A DNA stretch of 64,000 nt from NCBI GenBank assembly GCA_949293985.1, contig CASFFN010000001.1, positions 1 through 64,000 of the forward strand. Direction: 5' to 3'. This document shows positions 44,105-52,327 of this stretch, one piece after another. The notes beneath the pieces were generated by a model, which saw only the letters and a program-made list of their open reading frames with translations, searched no databases and was not told the origin of the DNA. Each line of letters starts with the position of its first letter. The first letter of the stretch is position 1. The stretch is from an uncultured Eubacteriales bacterium (GTDB taxonomy: Bacteria > Bacillota > Clostridia > Oscillospirales > Oscillospiraceae). The position numbers and the translations under genes were made by a program.

Positions 44105-45328
44105 ATGAAAAGATATTGGAAGGTACAGCTGCGGCGGCTGATTCGCCCTCTGCCCCGGGCTCTTCTGACGGTGCTGGTGATTCTTGGCGCTCTGCTTCTG
44201 GTGGCCCGGGGTGTCATGGAGGACGCCCGGCAGGACAATCAGAAGATGAAAGTAGCTGTGGTGGGGATACAGGAGGACCCATTGCTGCAAATGGGGCTGA
44301 CGGCTCTGCAAAATATGGATGCTTCCCGGTACTCCCTGGAAATGATTGAGATGGACGAGGAACAGGCCAGGGCGGCGCTGGAGCGGGGGGAGATTGCCGG
44401 TTATGGGGTCATACCTCCGGATTTTGCGCAGGAGGCCATGTACGGTCATTTTCTGCCTATCACCTTTGTCACTACACCGGGCGCAGCGGGGTTGGTTTCG
44501 GTTCTGAAAGAGGAGATTACGGCCGCCATTGAGGAGATTCTGGTAACGGCTCAAAAGGGAATCTACGGAAGCTGGAACCTTCTGACGGACCATCAGCTGG
44601 AAGGTGAGGCTCCGGAGATTGTTAACGGCATCAGTCTGACCTATGTGGAACTGGTGCTGGCACGGAACCGGGTATATACCCTGGAAGAGCTGGGCATCTC
44701 CCAGGGGCTGTCATTAGGGCAGCATTTGGCCCTGGGGATTCTTGTTGTGTTTCTGATGCTGGCGGCTTTGTGCTACAGCCCCGTATTGGTGGGGGGCGAG
44801 CATACCCTTTCCCGGCTCCTGGCGTCCCGGGGCGTGGGGGCAGGAAAGCAGATTCTGGCGGAATTGGGCAGCTTTCTTATGAGTTTCGGACTGCTGCTCC
44901 TGTGTGCAGGGGCGCTGGGTTTGCTTGCGGCCCATCTGGGAGGCTTTTCCCTGCCTCCGGTAAAAACCTTACTTTTCTGGGTGTGGACAGCCCTTCCTGT
45001 GGTGGTGATGGTGGCCGCATGGAGCTTTTTCCTGTTTTCTCTTGCCAAGGAACTGGTCAGCGGCGTGCTGCTGGTGGCGCTCCTTTCTCTGGCGCTGTGC
45101 TTTGTGGGAGGCTGTATGTACCCGGCTTCCTTTTTCCCGGAATCCATCCGGCAGTTGTCCCGCTTTTTGCCCACGGGGCTAGCCATGGAGCAGCTGTCTT
45201 GCTGCGTGACCGGGGGGCGGGGAAGCGCCGGATGGCTGATTTTGTATAGTGCCTGCTTTGCGGTACTGGCATGGCTGCACAGGGCCGGAAGCATTCGGGG
45301 AGGTGACGGCTTTGCGACACCGGAATAA
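44105..45328 (+). CDS. ABC-2 type permease, first subunit
   Basis: This 407-aa protein has one N-terminal helix (about 17-36), an extracytoplasmic region of about 170 residues, and five or six helices from about residue 205 to the end. This is the usual plan of ABC-2 exporters with an outside domain. It starts three bases after the ATPase, and the second permease starts inside its 3' end. The substrate is unknown. Confidence 0.85.
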   Translation: MKRYWKVQLRRLIRPLPRALLTVLVILGALLLVARGVMEDARQDNQKMKVAVVGIQEDPLLQMGLTALQNMDASRYSLEMIEMDEEQARAALERGEIAGYGVIPPDFAQEAMYGHFLPITFVTTPGAAGLVSVLKEEITAAIEEILVTAQKGIYGSWNLLTDHQLEGEAPEIVNGISLTYVELVLARNRVYTLEELGISQGLSLGQHLALGILVVFLMLAALCYSPVLVGGEHTLSRLLASRGVGAGKQILAELGSFLMSFGLLLLCAGALGLLAAHLGGFSLPPVKTLLFWVWTALPVVVMVAAWSFFLFSLAKELVSGVLLVALLSLALCFVGGCMYPASFFPESIRQLSRFLPTGLAMEQLSCCVTGGRGSAGWLILYSACFAVLAWLHRAGSIRGGDGFATPE

Positions 45329-46457
45329 AGCGCTGCTTTGGGCTGCCTTGCTGACCAAGCGGCTGTATAAGAAGTGGACATTTCTTTTGATCCTTGCCCT
45401 GATACCGGCGTTGGTGTTGGGCTATGGGATGGTGGACAAGTCGGATTCCGGCGTGCTGACCATCGCCCTTTCCTGCCAGGATTGGAAGGACGAGGCCGCC
45501 ACGGAGATGGTAAACGCTCTGAAAAGCGGCTCGCAGCTGATTCGGTTTCGGGTTTACCCCACAGAGGCGGCTGCGGAGGACGCAGTAAAATCCGCCGAGG
45601 CGGATGCTGCCTGGATTTTTCTGGAGGGTACCCAAGAACGGCTGGAGGCCTTTGCCCATGGATTTTCCAACCGGGACGCTTTCATCCGGGTGGTGGAGCG
45701 GGAGGAGTCGGTTTCTACCATACTGGCCAGGGAAAAGCTGTCCGCCGCCGCCTACACCCAGGTGGGGGAAGCTTTGTATATTCAGTATCTGCGGGCAAGG
45801 GTTCCGGCGCTGGATGGGGTTTCTCAGGAGGTTCTGATGGACTATTACCGGCAGGTGAACCTGAACGGTCAGCTGTTCACCTTTGCCTCCCAGGGCCAGG
45901 TCACAACCTCCCGGGAGGCTTCCTACCTGACAGCACCGGTGCGGGGACTTTTGGCGGTGGTGGCGGTTCTCGCCGGGCTGGCGGGCACTATGTACCATCA
46001 GCAGGATAGAATTGCGGGAACCTTTGACCGCGTTCCGGAAAACCGGGGATTTCTGCTGGAAATGGGCTGCCAGCTTCTGATTCTTGTCAATGTCCTTGCG
46101 GTTGCGGAGGCGGCGCTGGCGCTGACCGGAGAGACCAGGGGTTTCTGGCTGGAGGCGGGGGCTTTTGTGGTGTTTCTGTTTACCTGCCTGGGGTTTTCCA
46201 TGCTCCTTGGCACCCTGCTTTCCAACCGAAACGCCATGGCCGTGGCTTTACCGGTGACTGCGGTGGCCATGCTGGCGGTGTGCCCCGTCTTTTTCGACCT
46301 GGGATTCCTGCGGAGGGTACAGTTCCTTTTTCCTCCCACTTACTTTTTGCGGGGAGTGTACCAGCCCCAGTACCTGATTTGGGGGCTGCTGTATGGATGT
46401 GTGACGCTGCTGAGCGCTTTTGTTTTGAGAAAAATCCTTGGAAACAGAAAAATTTAG
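45312..46457 (+). CDS. ABC-2 type permease, second subunit
   Basis: This 381-aa protein has the same plan as the first permease: helix near 22-40, an outside region to about residue 210, then six helices. The TTG at 45312 is preferred because GGGGAGG lies eight bases upstream; the GTG at 45303 overlaps that site. It overlaps the first permease by 17 bases. The two permeases differ in sequence, so they probably form a heterodimer with the ATPase upstream. Confidence 0.83.
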   Translation: MRHRNKALLWAALLTKRLYKKWTFLLILALIPALVLGYGMVDKSDSGVLTIALSCQDWKDEAATEMVNALKSGSQLIRFRVYPTEAAAEDAVKSAEADAAWIFLEGTQERLEAFAHGFSNRDAFIRVVEREESVSTILAREKLSAAAYTQVGEALYIQYLRARVPALDGVSQEVLMDYYRQVNLNGQLFTFASQGQVTTSREASYLTAPVRGLLAVVAVLAGLAGTMYHQQDRIAGTFDRVPENRGFLLEMGCQLLILVNVLAVAEAALALTGETRGFWLEAGAFVVFLFTCLGFSMLLGTLLSNRNAMAVALPVTAVAMLAVCPVFFDLGFLRRVQFLFPPTYFLRGVYQPQYLIWGLLYGCVTLLSAFVLRKILGNRKI

Positions 46458-46516
46458 ACTGGTAAAATTTTTCCGCCGTGCTATGTTTGTTCGGTACTCC
46501 TTTTGGCATAGAAAAA

Positions 46517-46568
46517 CACCCCATTTCTTAGTACAAGTATGAATCATACTTGTCTAACAAATGGGGTG
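46517..46568. terminator. Bidirectional terminator with nested palindrome
   Basis: The outer stem CACCCCATTT pairs with AAATGGGGTG, and the inner arms ACAAGTATGA and TCATACTTGT pair too. On the minus strand the tail is TTTTTC, fitting the end of the pst-pho operon; from the plus side it ends the ABC-2 operon. The nested symmetry could also bind protein. Confidence 0.75.
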
Positions 46569-46596
46569 CAGTTCATATTCCACAGCGGCGCTTTCC

Positions 46597-47265
46597 CTAT
46601 TTCATTGACAGGCGATAGCCTACATTGCGTACCGTTTCAATGCAGTTTCCGTAAACACCCAGTTTTTGCCGCAGGGTACGGATGTGCATATCCACCGTTC
46701 GGGTCTCTCCCAGAAAGTCTGTTTCCCACACATCCTTCAGCAGCTGCTCCCGGGAAAAGGCGGTGCCCGGGTTGCGCATCAGCTGCCGCAGCAAAGAGAA
46801 TTCCCGGAAGGTCAGGTGCAGCCGTTCTCCATCGGCGGTGGCTACATAGGATTGGGTGTCCAGGGTCAGCCCCTGGTATTGCAGCAGGGAGGCCTGCTGG
46901 GGGCGGAAACGCCGCAGCACGGCCTTCACCCTGGATACCATTTCCATCATGCCGTAGGGCTTTACCAGATAGTCGTCCGCTCCAATATCCAGACAGCGGA
47001 TTTTGTCAAACTCCGAGCCTTTGGCTGTTGCCATAATTACGGGAATGTTCTGGAGCTTCGGGCTTTTTTTCATGTTCTCCAGCAGGGTGACCCCATCCAT
47101 ACCCGGCAGCATCACATCCAGCAGCACCAGCTCCGGCTGCTCCTTTTGCAGAGCCTCCCAGAAGGACAGCCCATCGGAAAAGCCCTGGGCTTTCAAGCCG
47201 GTGGAATTGAGGGCGTAAACCGCAATATCCCGGATGCTGGCGTCATCCTCTACACACCAGATCAT
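46597..47265 (-). CDS. PhoB/PhoP-like response regulator
   Basis: This 222-aa OmpR-family regulator has D50 (LVLLDVMLPGMDG) as phosphoacceptor and a C-terminal winged helix ending VDMHIRTLRQKLG and NVGYRLSMK. It is the last gene of the phosphate operon and overlaps phoU by four bases, which supports a role in the phosphate response. Its partner kinase is not in the operon; a candidate is the unusual kinase at 55187-56251. Confidence 0.88.
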   Translation of the reverse strand: MIWCVEDDASIRDIAVYALNSTGLKAQGFSDGLSFWEALQKEQPELVLLDVMLPGMDGVTLLENMKKSPKLQNIPVIMATAKGSEFDKIRCLDIGADDYLVKPYGMMEMVSRVKAVLRRFRPQQASLLQYQGLTLDTQSYVATADGERLHLTFREFSLLRQLMRNPGTAFSREQLLKDVWETDFLGETRTVDMHIRTLRQKLGVYGNCIETVRNVGYRLSMK

Positions 47266-47912
47266 ACCGACTCTTCTTCATGCTTTCCGGTGATGGAGAA
47301 GATGACCCACTCGGCAATGTTGGTGGCGTGATCGCCGATACGCTCTAAGTACTTGGCGATCATGAGAAGATCCAGCGCGTACTCTCCGTCCTGGGGCTGC
47401 TGACCGATCCAGGCAATCAAATCCCTTTTGATTTCCGTGAAGTAGTTGTCCACCACATCGTCTTCCTGGATGGCTTTTTCCGCCAGTACCAAATCCTTGC
47501 GCACATAGGCGTCCACGCTGTCCACCACCATACCAATGGCGGCTTTGGCCATTTTCTGAATCTGGGTGTGGGTATCCCCTGTGCGTCCTCCCAGATAGGT
47601 GATAATCTCCGCAATGTCCTCTGCCTGGTCACCGATACGCTCCATGTCGGTGATGATTTTCAGGGCAGCGGAGATGACCCGCAAATCCCGGGCCACCGGC
47701 TGCTGGTGCAGAATCAGCTTCAGACACAGAGCCTCAATGTCCCGCTCCTTCTGGTCGATTTCCTGAGCCACAGGCTGAATGTTCTTTTTCAGGTTCGGCT
47801 CCCAATCCATCATAGCCTGGGAAACCTTAGAAAGGATATCCTCGCACAATGCACCCATCAGGGTCAGCTCTCTGTTAAGCAGCGCCAGCTGCTGATCGAA
47901 ACGACTTCTCAT
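47262..47912 (-). CDS. phoU: Phosphate signalling protein PhoU
   Basis: This 216-aa all-helical protein begins [20 protein letters not shown] and has two PhoU repeats with the acidic metal-binding motifs ERIGDQAEDIAE (about residues 85-96) and ERIGDHATNIAEW near the C terminus. It links the Pst transporter to the two-component control of phosphate genes. It overlaps pstB by one base. Confidence 0.95.
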   Translation of the reverse strand: MRSRFDQQLALLNRELTLMGALCEDILSKVSQAMMDWEPNLKKNIQPVAQEIDQKERDIEALCLKLILHQQPVARDLRVISAALKIITDMERIGDQAEDIAEIITYLGGRTGDTHTQIQKMAKAAIGMVVDSVDAYVRKDLVLAEKAIQEDDVVDNYFTEIKRDLIAWIGQQPQDGEYALDLLMIAKYLERIGDHATNIAEWVIFSITGKHEEESV

Positions 47913-48667
47913 TAACCAAACCTCCCGGTAATGTAATCTTCTGTCCGCTTGTCCCTGGGCTGGGAGAACATTTCGTCGGTCTTACCGAACTCAATCAAAT
48001 CTCCCAGAAGGAAGAAGCCGGTATAATCGGAAATACGCACGGCCTGCTGCATATTGTGGGTAACAATCACAATGGTGTACTTGCTCTTCAAATCCATGGC
48101 CAGCTCCTCGATCCGGGAGGTGGAGATGGGGTCCAGAGCGGAGGTGGGTTCATCCATCAGCAGTACCTTGGGTTCCACAGCCAGAGCCCGGGCAATGCAC
48201 AGACGCTGCTGCTGTCCTCCGGACATACCCAGCGCGTTCTTTTTCAGACGGTCCTTTACCTCGTCCCAGATGGCGGCGCCCCGCAGGGCCTTTTCCACAA
48301 TTTCGTCCAGTTCCGCCCGCTTGGTAATGCCGTGGGTTCTTGGGCCATAGGCCACATTGTCGTAGATGCTCATAGGGAAGGGGTTGGGCTTCTGGAACAC
48401 CATGCCCACTTCTTTCCGCAGCTCGTTCACATCCTGGTTTTTGGCAAAGATGTCCTTGCCCTGGAATGTGACCTTGCCGGAGATCTTCACCCCGGGAACC
48501 AGGTCGTTCATCCGGTTTAAGGTTTTCAGAAAGGTGGATTTGCCGCAGCCGGAGGGCCCGATGAGGGCGGTAATGCTGTTTTCCGGGATGTTCATGCTGA
48601 TGTCTTTCAGCGCCTGGAACTGTCCGTACCAAAGGCTCAGATCCTGGGCGGTAATAATATTGCTCAT
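47912..48667 (-). CDS. pstB: Phosphate ABC transporter ATPase
   Basis: This 251-aa protein has Walker [20 protein letters not shown] (the NRMND is typical of PstB), signature [15 protein letters not shown], Walker [13 protein letters not shown] and H-loop VTHNMQQA. It energises phosphate uptake through PstC and PstA. It overlaps pstA by four bases and phoU by one. Confidence 0.97.
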   Translation of the reverse strand: MSNIITAQDLSLWYGQFQALKDISMNIPENSITALIGPSGCGKSTFLKTLNRMNDLVPGVKISGKVTFQGKDIFAKNQDVNELRKEVGMVFQKPNPFPMSIYDNVAYGPRTHGITKRAELDEIVEKALRGAAIWDEVKDRLKKNALGMSGGQQQRLCIARALAVEPKVLLMDEPTSALDPISTSRIEELAMDLKSKYTIVIVTHNMQQAVRISDYTGFFLLGDLIEFGKTDEMFSQPRDKRTEDYITGRFG

Positions 48668-49506
48668 AGACTTCTCCTCTTTGCAAAGTATTTGCCGACA
48701 AGGGTAGCGGCAAGATTGATGATTACCGTCAGCACCATCAAAATGGCGGCGATGGCAAAGGCAACTCCAAATTCACCCTGCTCCTTTGCGTAGACATACA
48801 GGGCGACGGTCAAGGTAGCGCCGGGGCTGGCCAGACCGTCAAACAGGCCGTTGAGCACATGGGCAAATCCGGCGGTATACAAAAGGGCGGCGGATTCACC
48901 CAGAATCCGGCCGACGGTAAGGATACAGCCGGTGACCACGCCGTCCACACAACCGGGCAGAACCACGGTGCGAATCACACGCCATTTTCCGGCGCCCAGT
49001 CCGAAAGCGCCTTCCCGGTAGGATTGGGGAACGGTTTTCAGGCTTTCCTGGGTGGTGCGCATGATGGTGGGCAGATTCATGATTACCAGGGTCAGGCTGC
49101 CAGCCAGCAGGCAGCTTCCCATGTTGTTGGAGAAAATCAGCATACCCACAAGACCATAGATAATGGAGGGGATACCGGAAAGGGTTTCTGCGGCGTACTC
49201 GATGACTGCCACCAGCTTTTTGTTGGAGGCGTACTCCGTCAGATATACGGCAGCGCCCACGCCCAGAGGGATAATGATGACGAGGGTTGCCAGAACGATG
49301 TAAACCGTATTCAAAATATCCGGCAGAATACCAATCCGGTCAGACAGGTAGCTGGGGGAGGTGGAAAGCAGCTCCCAGCTGATGTTTGGAAACCCCTGAA
49401 CCAGAACATAGACCAGAAGGAAAATAACCAGCGCCGCGGTGATGCCGGTGCAAAGCCACATCAAACAGCGCATGATACCGACATAGGCAGATCTTTTTGT
49501 GGACAT
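48664..49506 (-). CDS. pstA: Phosphate ABC transporter permease PstA
   Basis: This 280-aa permease has six predicted helices. The coupling motif region [16 protein letters not shown] is intact, and the start [17 protein letters not shown] leads into the first helix. It ends RSL over the pstB start and lies 3 bases after pstC. Confidence 0.94.
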   Translation of the reverse strand: MSTKRSAYVGIMRCLMWLCTGITAALVIFLLVYVLVQGFPNISWELLSTSPSYLSDRIGILPDILNTVYIVLATLVIIIPLGVGAAVYLTEYASNKKLVAVIEYAAETLSGIPSIIYGLVGMLIFSNNMGSCLLAGSLTLVIMNLPTIMRTTQESLKTVPQSYREGAFGLGAGKWRVIRTVVLPGCVDGVVTGCILTVGRILGESAALLYTAGFAHVLNGLFDGLASPGATLTVALYVYAKEQGEFGVAFAIAAILMVLTVIINLAATLVGKYFAKRRSL

Positions 49507-49509
49507 GAC

Positions 49510-50379
49510 TCAATCCTCCTTGCTTCGCTTCAAAAAGAAGTTCAGAGTAGCGTTGATCAGCATGATGAACAGGAACAGTACCAGGGCAATGGAGAACAGA
49601 GCCTGCCGCTGCAAGCCGCTGGAGTAGGACATTTCGCTGGCTACAGCCGTGGTGAGGAAACGGACGCTCTGAAACAGGGAAGGCATATTGGCGGCATTGC
49701 CGGATACCATCATAACGGCCATGGCCTCGCCGATGGCACGGCCCACGCCCAGCACCACGGCGGCGGCAATGCCGCTTTTGGCAGCCGGGGCGGAGACCCG
49801 GAAATAGGTTTCTACCGGGGTAGCGCCCAGAGCCAGAGAGGCGTCCTCATATTCCTTTGGCACGGCGTCCAGAGCCGTAATGGAAACTTTGATAATGGAG
49901 GGAAGAATCATAATGGCCAGGACGATGATGGCAGCCAGCAGGCTGGCGCCGTCCGGCACATGGAAAATCTTGCGGATACCGGGCACCAACACCATCATAC
50001 CCACAAGACCGTATACAACAGAGGGGATACCCGCCAGCAGGCTGACAGCGTTTTCCAGGGTGTGGCGCACCTTGGGGGAAGCTACCTTGGACAGGTAAAC
50101 CGCAGCGAAGAAACCAATGGGAACACCCAGCACAATGGCGCCGGCTGTGCCGTAAACGCTGGTGAGAATAAAGGGAAGAATGCCAAACTTTGCCTCTGCG
50201 GCGGTGGATTTCCATTCCTTTCCGAACAGGAAGGGGATCAACCCGATTTCTTGAATGGCGGGGATACCGGAAATCACCAGATATATGGTGATGAGCAGAA
50301 CACACAGCACGGTAATCAGGCCCAGTACCAGGAAGATTCCGTGTATGATATGCTCCGTAGCTTGCTTTTTCTTGTTCAT
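49510..50379 (-). CDS. pstC: Phosphate ABC transporter permease PstC
   Basis: This 289-aa permease has the usual helices, with the coupling motif LGATPVETYFRVSAPAAKSG and a preceding IPSVVYGLVGMM segment typical of phosphate permeases. It is the first membrane gene of the operon after pstS, separated from it by a terminator-like hairpin. Confidence 0.94.
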   Translation of the reverse strand: MNKKKQATEHIIHGIFLVLGLITVLCVLLITIYLVISGIPAIQEIGLIPFLFGKEWKSTAAEAKFGILPFILTSVYGTAGAIVLGVPIGFFAAVYLSKVASPKVRHTLENAVSLLAGIPSVVYGLVGMMVLVPGIRKIFHVPDGASLLAAIIVLAIMILPSIIKVSITALDAVPKEYEDASLALGATPVETYFRVSAPAAKSGIAAAVVLGVGRAIGEAMAVMMVSGNAANMPSLFQSVRFLTTAVASEMSYSSGLQRQALFSIALVLFLFIMLINATLNFFLKRSKED

Positions 50380-50395
50380 TTGCCTTACCTTTCTC

Positions 50396-50426
50396 TGAAA
50401 AAACGGCGGCCGAATCAGCCGCCGCC
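50396..50426 (-). terminator. Intercistronic terminator between pstS and pstC
   Basis: On the minus strand CGGCGGC and GCCGCCG form a short, very GC-rich stem around a 7-base loop, followed by GTTTTTTC. It lies 20 bases after the pstS stop. Partial termination here would give more pstS than permease mRNA. Confidence 0.7.
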
Positions 50427-50445
50427 TTTTGAATGGGAGCTTTGC

Positions 50446-51252
50446 TTAGTTGACCGCTACCACGCCGGCAGCCGCGATAACCTCGGCAGCGTCAGCGGAG
50501 GTGATGTAGTCGAAGAACCTCTGAGCGGCCTCGGACAGCTTGGCGTCCGTCTTGGTTACCAGAACGAAGGGACGCTGAATCACATAACTACCGTCCTTCA
50601 CGGTTGCTTCGCTGGGCGCTACGCCGCCAACGCTCAGAGCCTTCACATTGTCCTCCACAGCGGCCAGGGAGGTGTAGCCGATGGCGTCGGGGTTTCCGGT
50701 AACGGTGGCAATCACATCGCCGGTGGAGGTCAGCTCCTGACGGTAAACGCAGGCCTCCTCGGTGCCGGTGATGGATTCGAAGCCGTCACGGGTGCCGGAA
50801 CCGGCCTCACGGCCGATTACAACAATCTCGGCGTCGTTGCCGCCCACATCCTTCCAGTTGGTGATTTCGCCGGTGTAGATTTTGGCGATGGTCTCCAGAT
50901 CCAGGTCAGCAACAGGATTTTCGGGGTTGACAATCACGGCGATGCCGTCCAGAGCCAGGGTGGTGCCGGTCAGGCCGCTGGCCTTCTCCTCATCTTTCAG
51001 GTCCCGGCTGGCAAGACCGATGTCGCAGCGGCCTTCCTGAACGGCCTGCACGCCGGAGCTGGAACCGGTGGGGTTGTAGGTCACGGTGATGCCCTTGTTG
51101 TTGTTCATGAAGGACTCAGCCAGTCCGCCGATGACATCTTCCATGGAGGTGGAGCCGTCGGTGGTAACCTTACCGGAAGCACTCTTCTGACAGCCGGCGA
51201 ACACGGAGCCGACCAGCAGCAGGGCCATAACGCCACAGATTAACTTTTTCAT
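50446..51252 (-). CDS. pstS: Phosphate-binding lipoprotein PstS
   Basis: This 268-aa lipoprotein has a signal MKKLICGVMALLLVGSVFAGC with Cys at residue 21, an acylation site. The mature part has the phosphate-loop-like TTDGSTSMEDV and the later VIGREAGSGTRDGFES, both typical of PstS. The ATG at 51252 (AAAGGA upstream) is preferred over a longer in-frame start at 51303, which would delay the signal peptide. It captures phosphate outside and delivers it to PstCA. Confidence 0.93.
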   Translation of the reverse strand: MKKLICGVMALLLVGSVFAGCQKSASGKVTTDGSTSMEDVIGGLAESFMNNNKGITVTYNPTGSSSGVQAVQEGRCDIGLASRDLKDEEKASGLTGTTLALDGIAVIVNPENPVADLDLETIAKIYTGEITNWKDVGGNDAEIVVIGREAGSGTRDGFESITGTEEACVYRQELTSTGDVIATVTGNPDAIGYTSLAAVEDNVKALSVGGVAPSEATVKDGSYVIQRPFVLVTKTDAKLSEAAQRFFDYITSADAAEVIAAAGVVAVN

Positions 51253-51318
51253 AGATGATTTTCCTTTCCATTCGCACATCTTTTTTCTTCTTGTAACCCT
51301 CATTGATTACACGGACAT

Positions 51319-51371
51319 TGTAATTCTCCAATGTAAAATCAAAAAGTCATGGTGTGTAAAATCGATGTCAA
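51319..51371 (-). promoter_or_regulatory. Pho-box-like repeats and promoter of pstS
   Basis: On the minus strand TTGACA, five bases, TTTACA (51366-51371 and 51355-51360) match the TT(A/T/C)ACA direct repeats bound by PhoP-type regulators with 11-base period. Further copies TTTACA at 51332-51337 and ATTACA at 51319-51324 follow on roughly the same face. A TACAAT -10 box overlaps the last repeat (51317-51322). Regulation by the PhoB-like protein is inferred. Confidence 0.55.
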
Positions 51372-51431
51372 ATTTCTAAAATGAAAAGGCGCTGCCTTTT
51401 GTGTCGGACAGCGCCTTGTTCATTCACCTAA

Positions 51432-51579
51432 GGAAACTCTGAATAAATCGCCTTCGGCTGGACAGCGGATCTTTTTCGCCATCCATGCAGAATGAAAAAC
51501 CGGAAATACACAAAGTATTCCCCGTTGTCTGACGAAAAATCTCTCGCTGCCAGCTCTTGCCGATTTAATCAGAGCTTCC
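51432..51579. repeat. Inverted-repeat element, copy C (full length)
   Basis: 148 bp with terminal inverted repeats of about 19 bp: GGAAACTCTGAATAAATCG at the left and CGATTTAATCAGAGCTTCC at the right (two mismatches). It is flanked by CTAA on both sides (51428-51431 and 51580-51583), a possible target duplication. It has no coding capacity. The right repeat contains the last 11 bases (with stop codon) of the small gene at 51569. Confidence 0.8.
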
Positions 51580-51808
51580 CTAATTTTCGCAAAAGCTCTC
51601 GCAGCCGCCGTTCTTCCCGGGGGTCATCCGCGGAAAGCACAACGGCGTTGCCCGATTCCTCCAGCAGTTTTCCGATGGCGATGTACTGGGACAATGAGGA
51701 CTTGAGATTGAAAACATCCCCTTCCCGGGACTTGAGATATACCTCCCCCTTGCAGGCGGCCACAGCGTCCAGAAAGGCATGAATGGCGTCAATATTGGTT
51801 GGGTTCAT
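51569..51808 (-). CDS. Small HPr-like-fold protein
   Basis: This 79-aa protein starts MNPTNIDAIHAFLDAV with AAGGAG nine bases upstream. The pattern (DVFNLKSSLSQYIAIGKLLE, then a VVLSADD strand and a charged helix) resembles HPr-type phosphocarrier folds, but the phosphorylatable His of the N-terminal strand is absent, so phosphotransfer is doubtful. The stop codon lies inside the right end of repeat copy C, so the element may have replaced the original 3' end. The ORF can be extended upstream, but without a good ribosome site. Confidence 0.68.
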   Translation of the reverse strand: MNPTNIDAIHAFLDAVAACKGEVYLKSREGDVFNLKSSLSQYIAIGKLLEESGNAVVLSADDPREERRLRELLRKLGKL

Positions 51809-51845
51809 AGCAAAATACTCCTTTTGATGTATTTGTACTATGTCC

Positions 51846-51874
51846 ATTGTACCAAAGGGTTTTTGGATTGGCAA
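51846..51874 (-). promoter_or_regulatory. Promoter of the small HPr-like gene
   Basis: On the minus strand TTGCCA (51869-51874), 17 bases, TACAAT (51846-51851), 38 bases before the ATG. Confidence 0.65.
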
Positions 51875-52265
51875 GCCCCATGTGGGGAGGAAAGATTTTA
51901 CCGGAGCTTTTCTGTCAGCTACGGAATATTGCGATGGATTTCCCGGATTGGGGCGGAGAAAGCGGCAGGGTTTTCCGGCTCCCGGTTTTCCGCATACTGA
52001 CAGGGGCAGCTGCGCACCCGTTTGTTGCCATGGGGTAATGGTTCCGTTTCCCCCCGGTTTGACTGGACACAATTCCGGAGCCGTACAATACGCGCGGTAG
52101 CTTCCGGATTTGCGGCCGGTTTTCATCATGAAAGACTTTGAGGATTCGGGCATCTGCCGGATGCGGCTCCATTATGCGTACTTTTTTCATCGCAATCTTC
52201 CGACGGGAACACAGCGCAGCGTATAAGAAGATAAGGGCACGGCGGCTCTTTGCCGTAAATTGTTC
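51875..52265. other. Gap of about 390 bases without a recognised gene
   Basis: Between the HPr-like gene promoter and the uvrA promoter I see no ORF with a good ribosome site and no tRNA-like or strong terminator-like structure. Short ORFs exist on both strands but look random. Confidence 0.5.
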
Positions 52266-52294
52266 TTGTGGAACCATGAGGGCTGTGGTATACT
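52266..52294 (+). promoter_or_regulatory. Promoter of uvrA
   Basis: TTGTGG (52266-52271), 17 bases, TATACT (52289-52294), 33 bases before the ATG. A GTTC-N5-GAAC inverted repeat overlaps the -35, but it is not the usual LexA box orientation. Confidence 0.55.
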
Positions 52295-52327
52295 ATGAGG
52301 CAGAGAAAATGTAAACGGGAGCAGCCT

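Noticed and set aside
48859-51243. 794-codon open frame on the plus strand across the pst genes
   Set aside because: The opposite strand codes for clear PstA, PstC and PstS; the translation is Gly-, His- and Gln-rich without motifs.
51875-52265. Pseudogene in the gap before uvrA
   Set aside because: Short frames there show no recognisable motif or frameshifted domain, so I only note the gap.
52261-52275. LexA (SOS) box before uvrA
   Set aside because: The visible inverted repeat is GTTC-N5-GAAC, the opposite of the GAAC-N4-GTTC pattern; I found no proper box before uvrA or uvrB.
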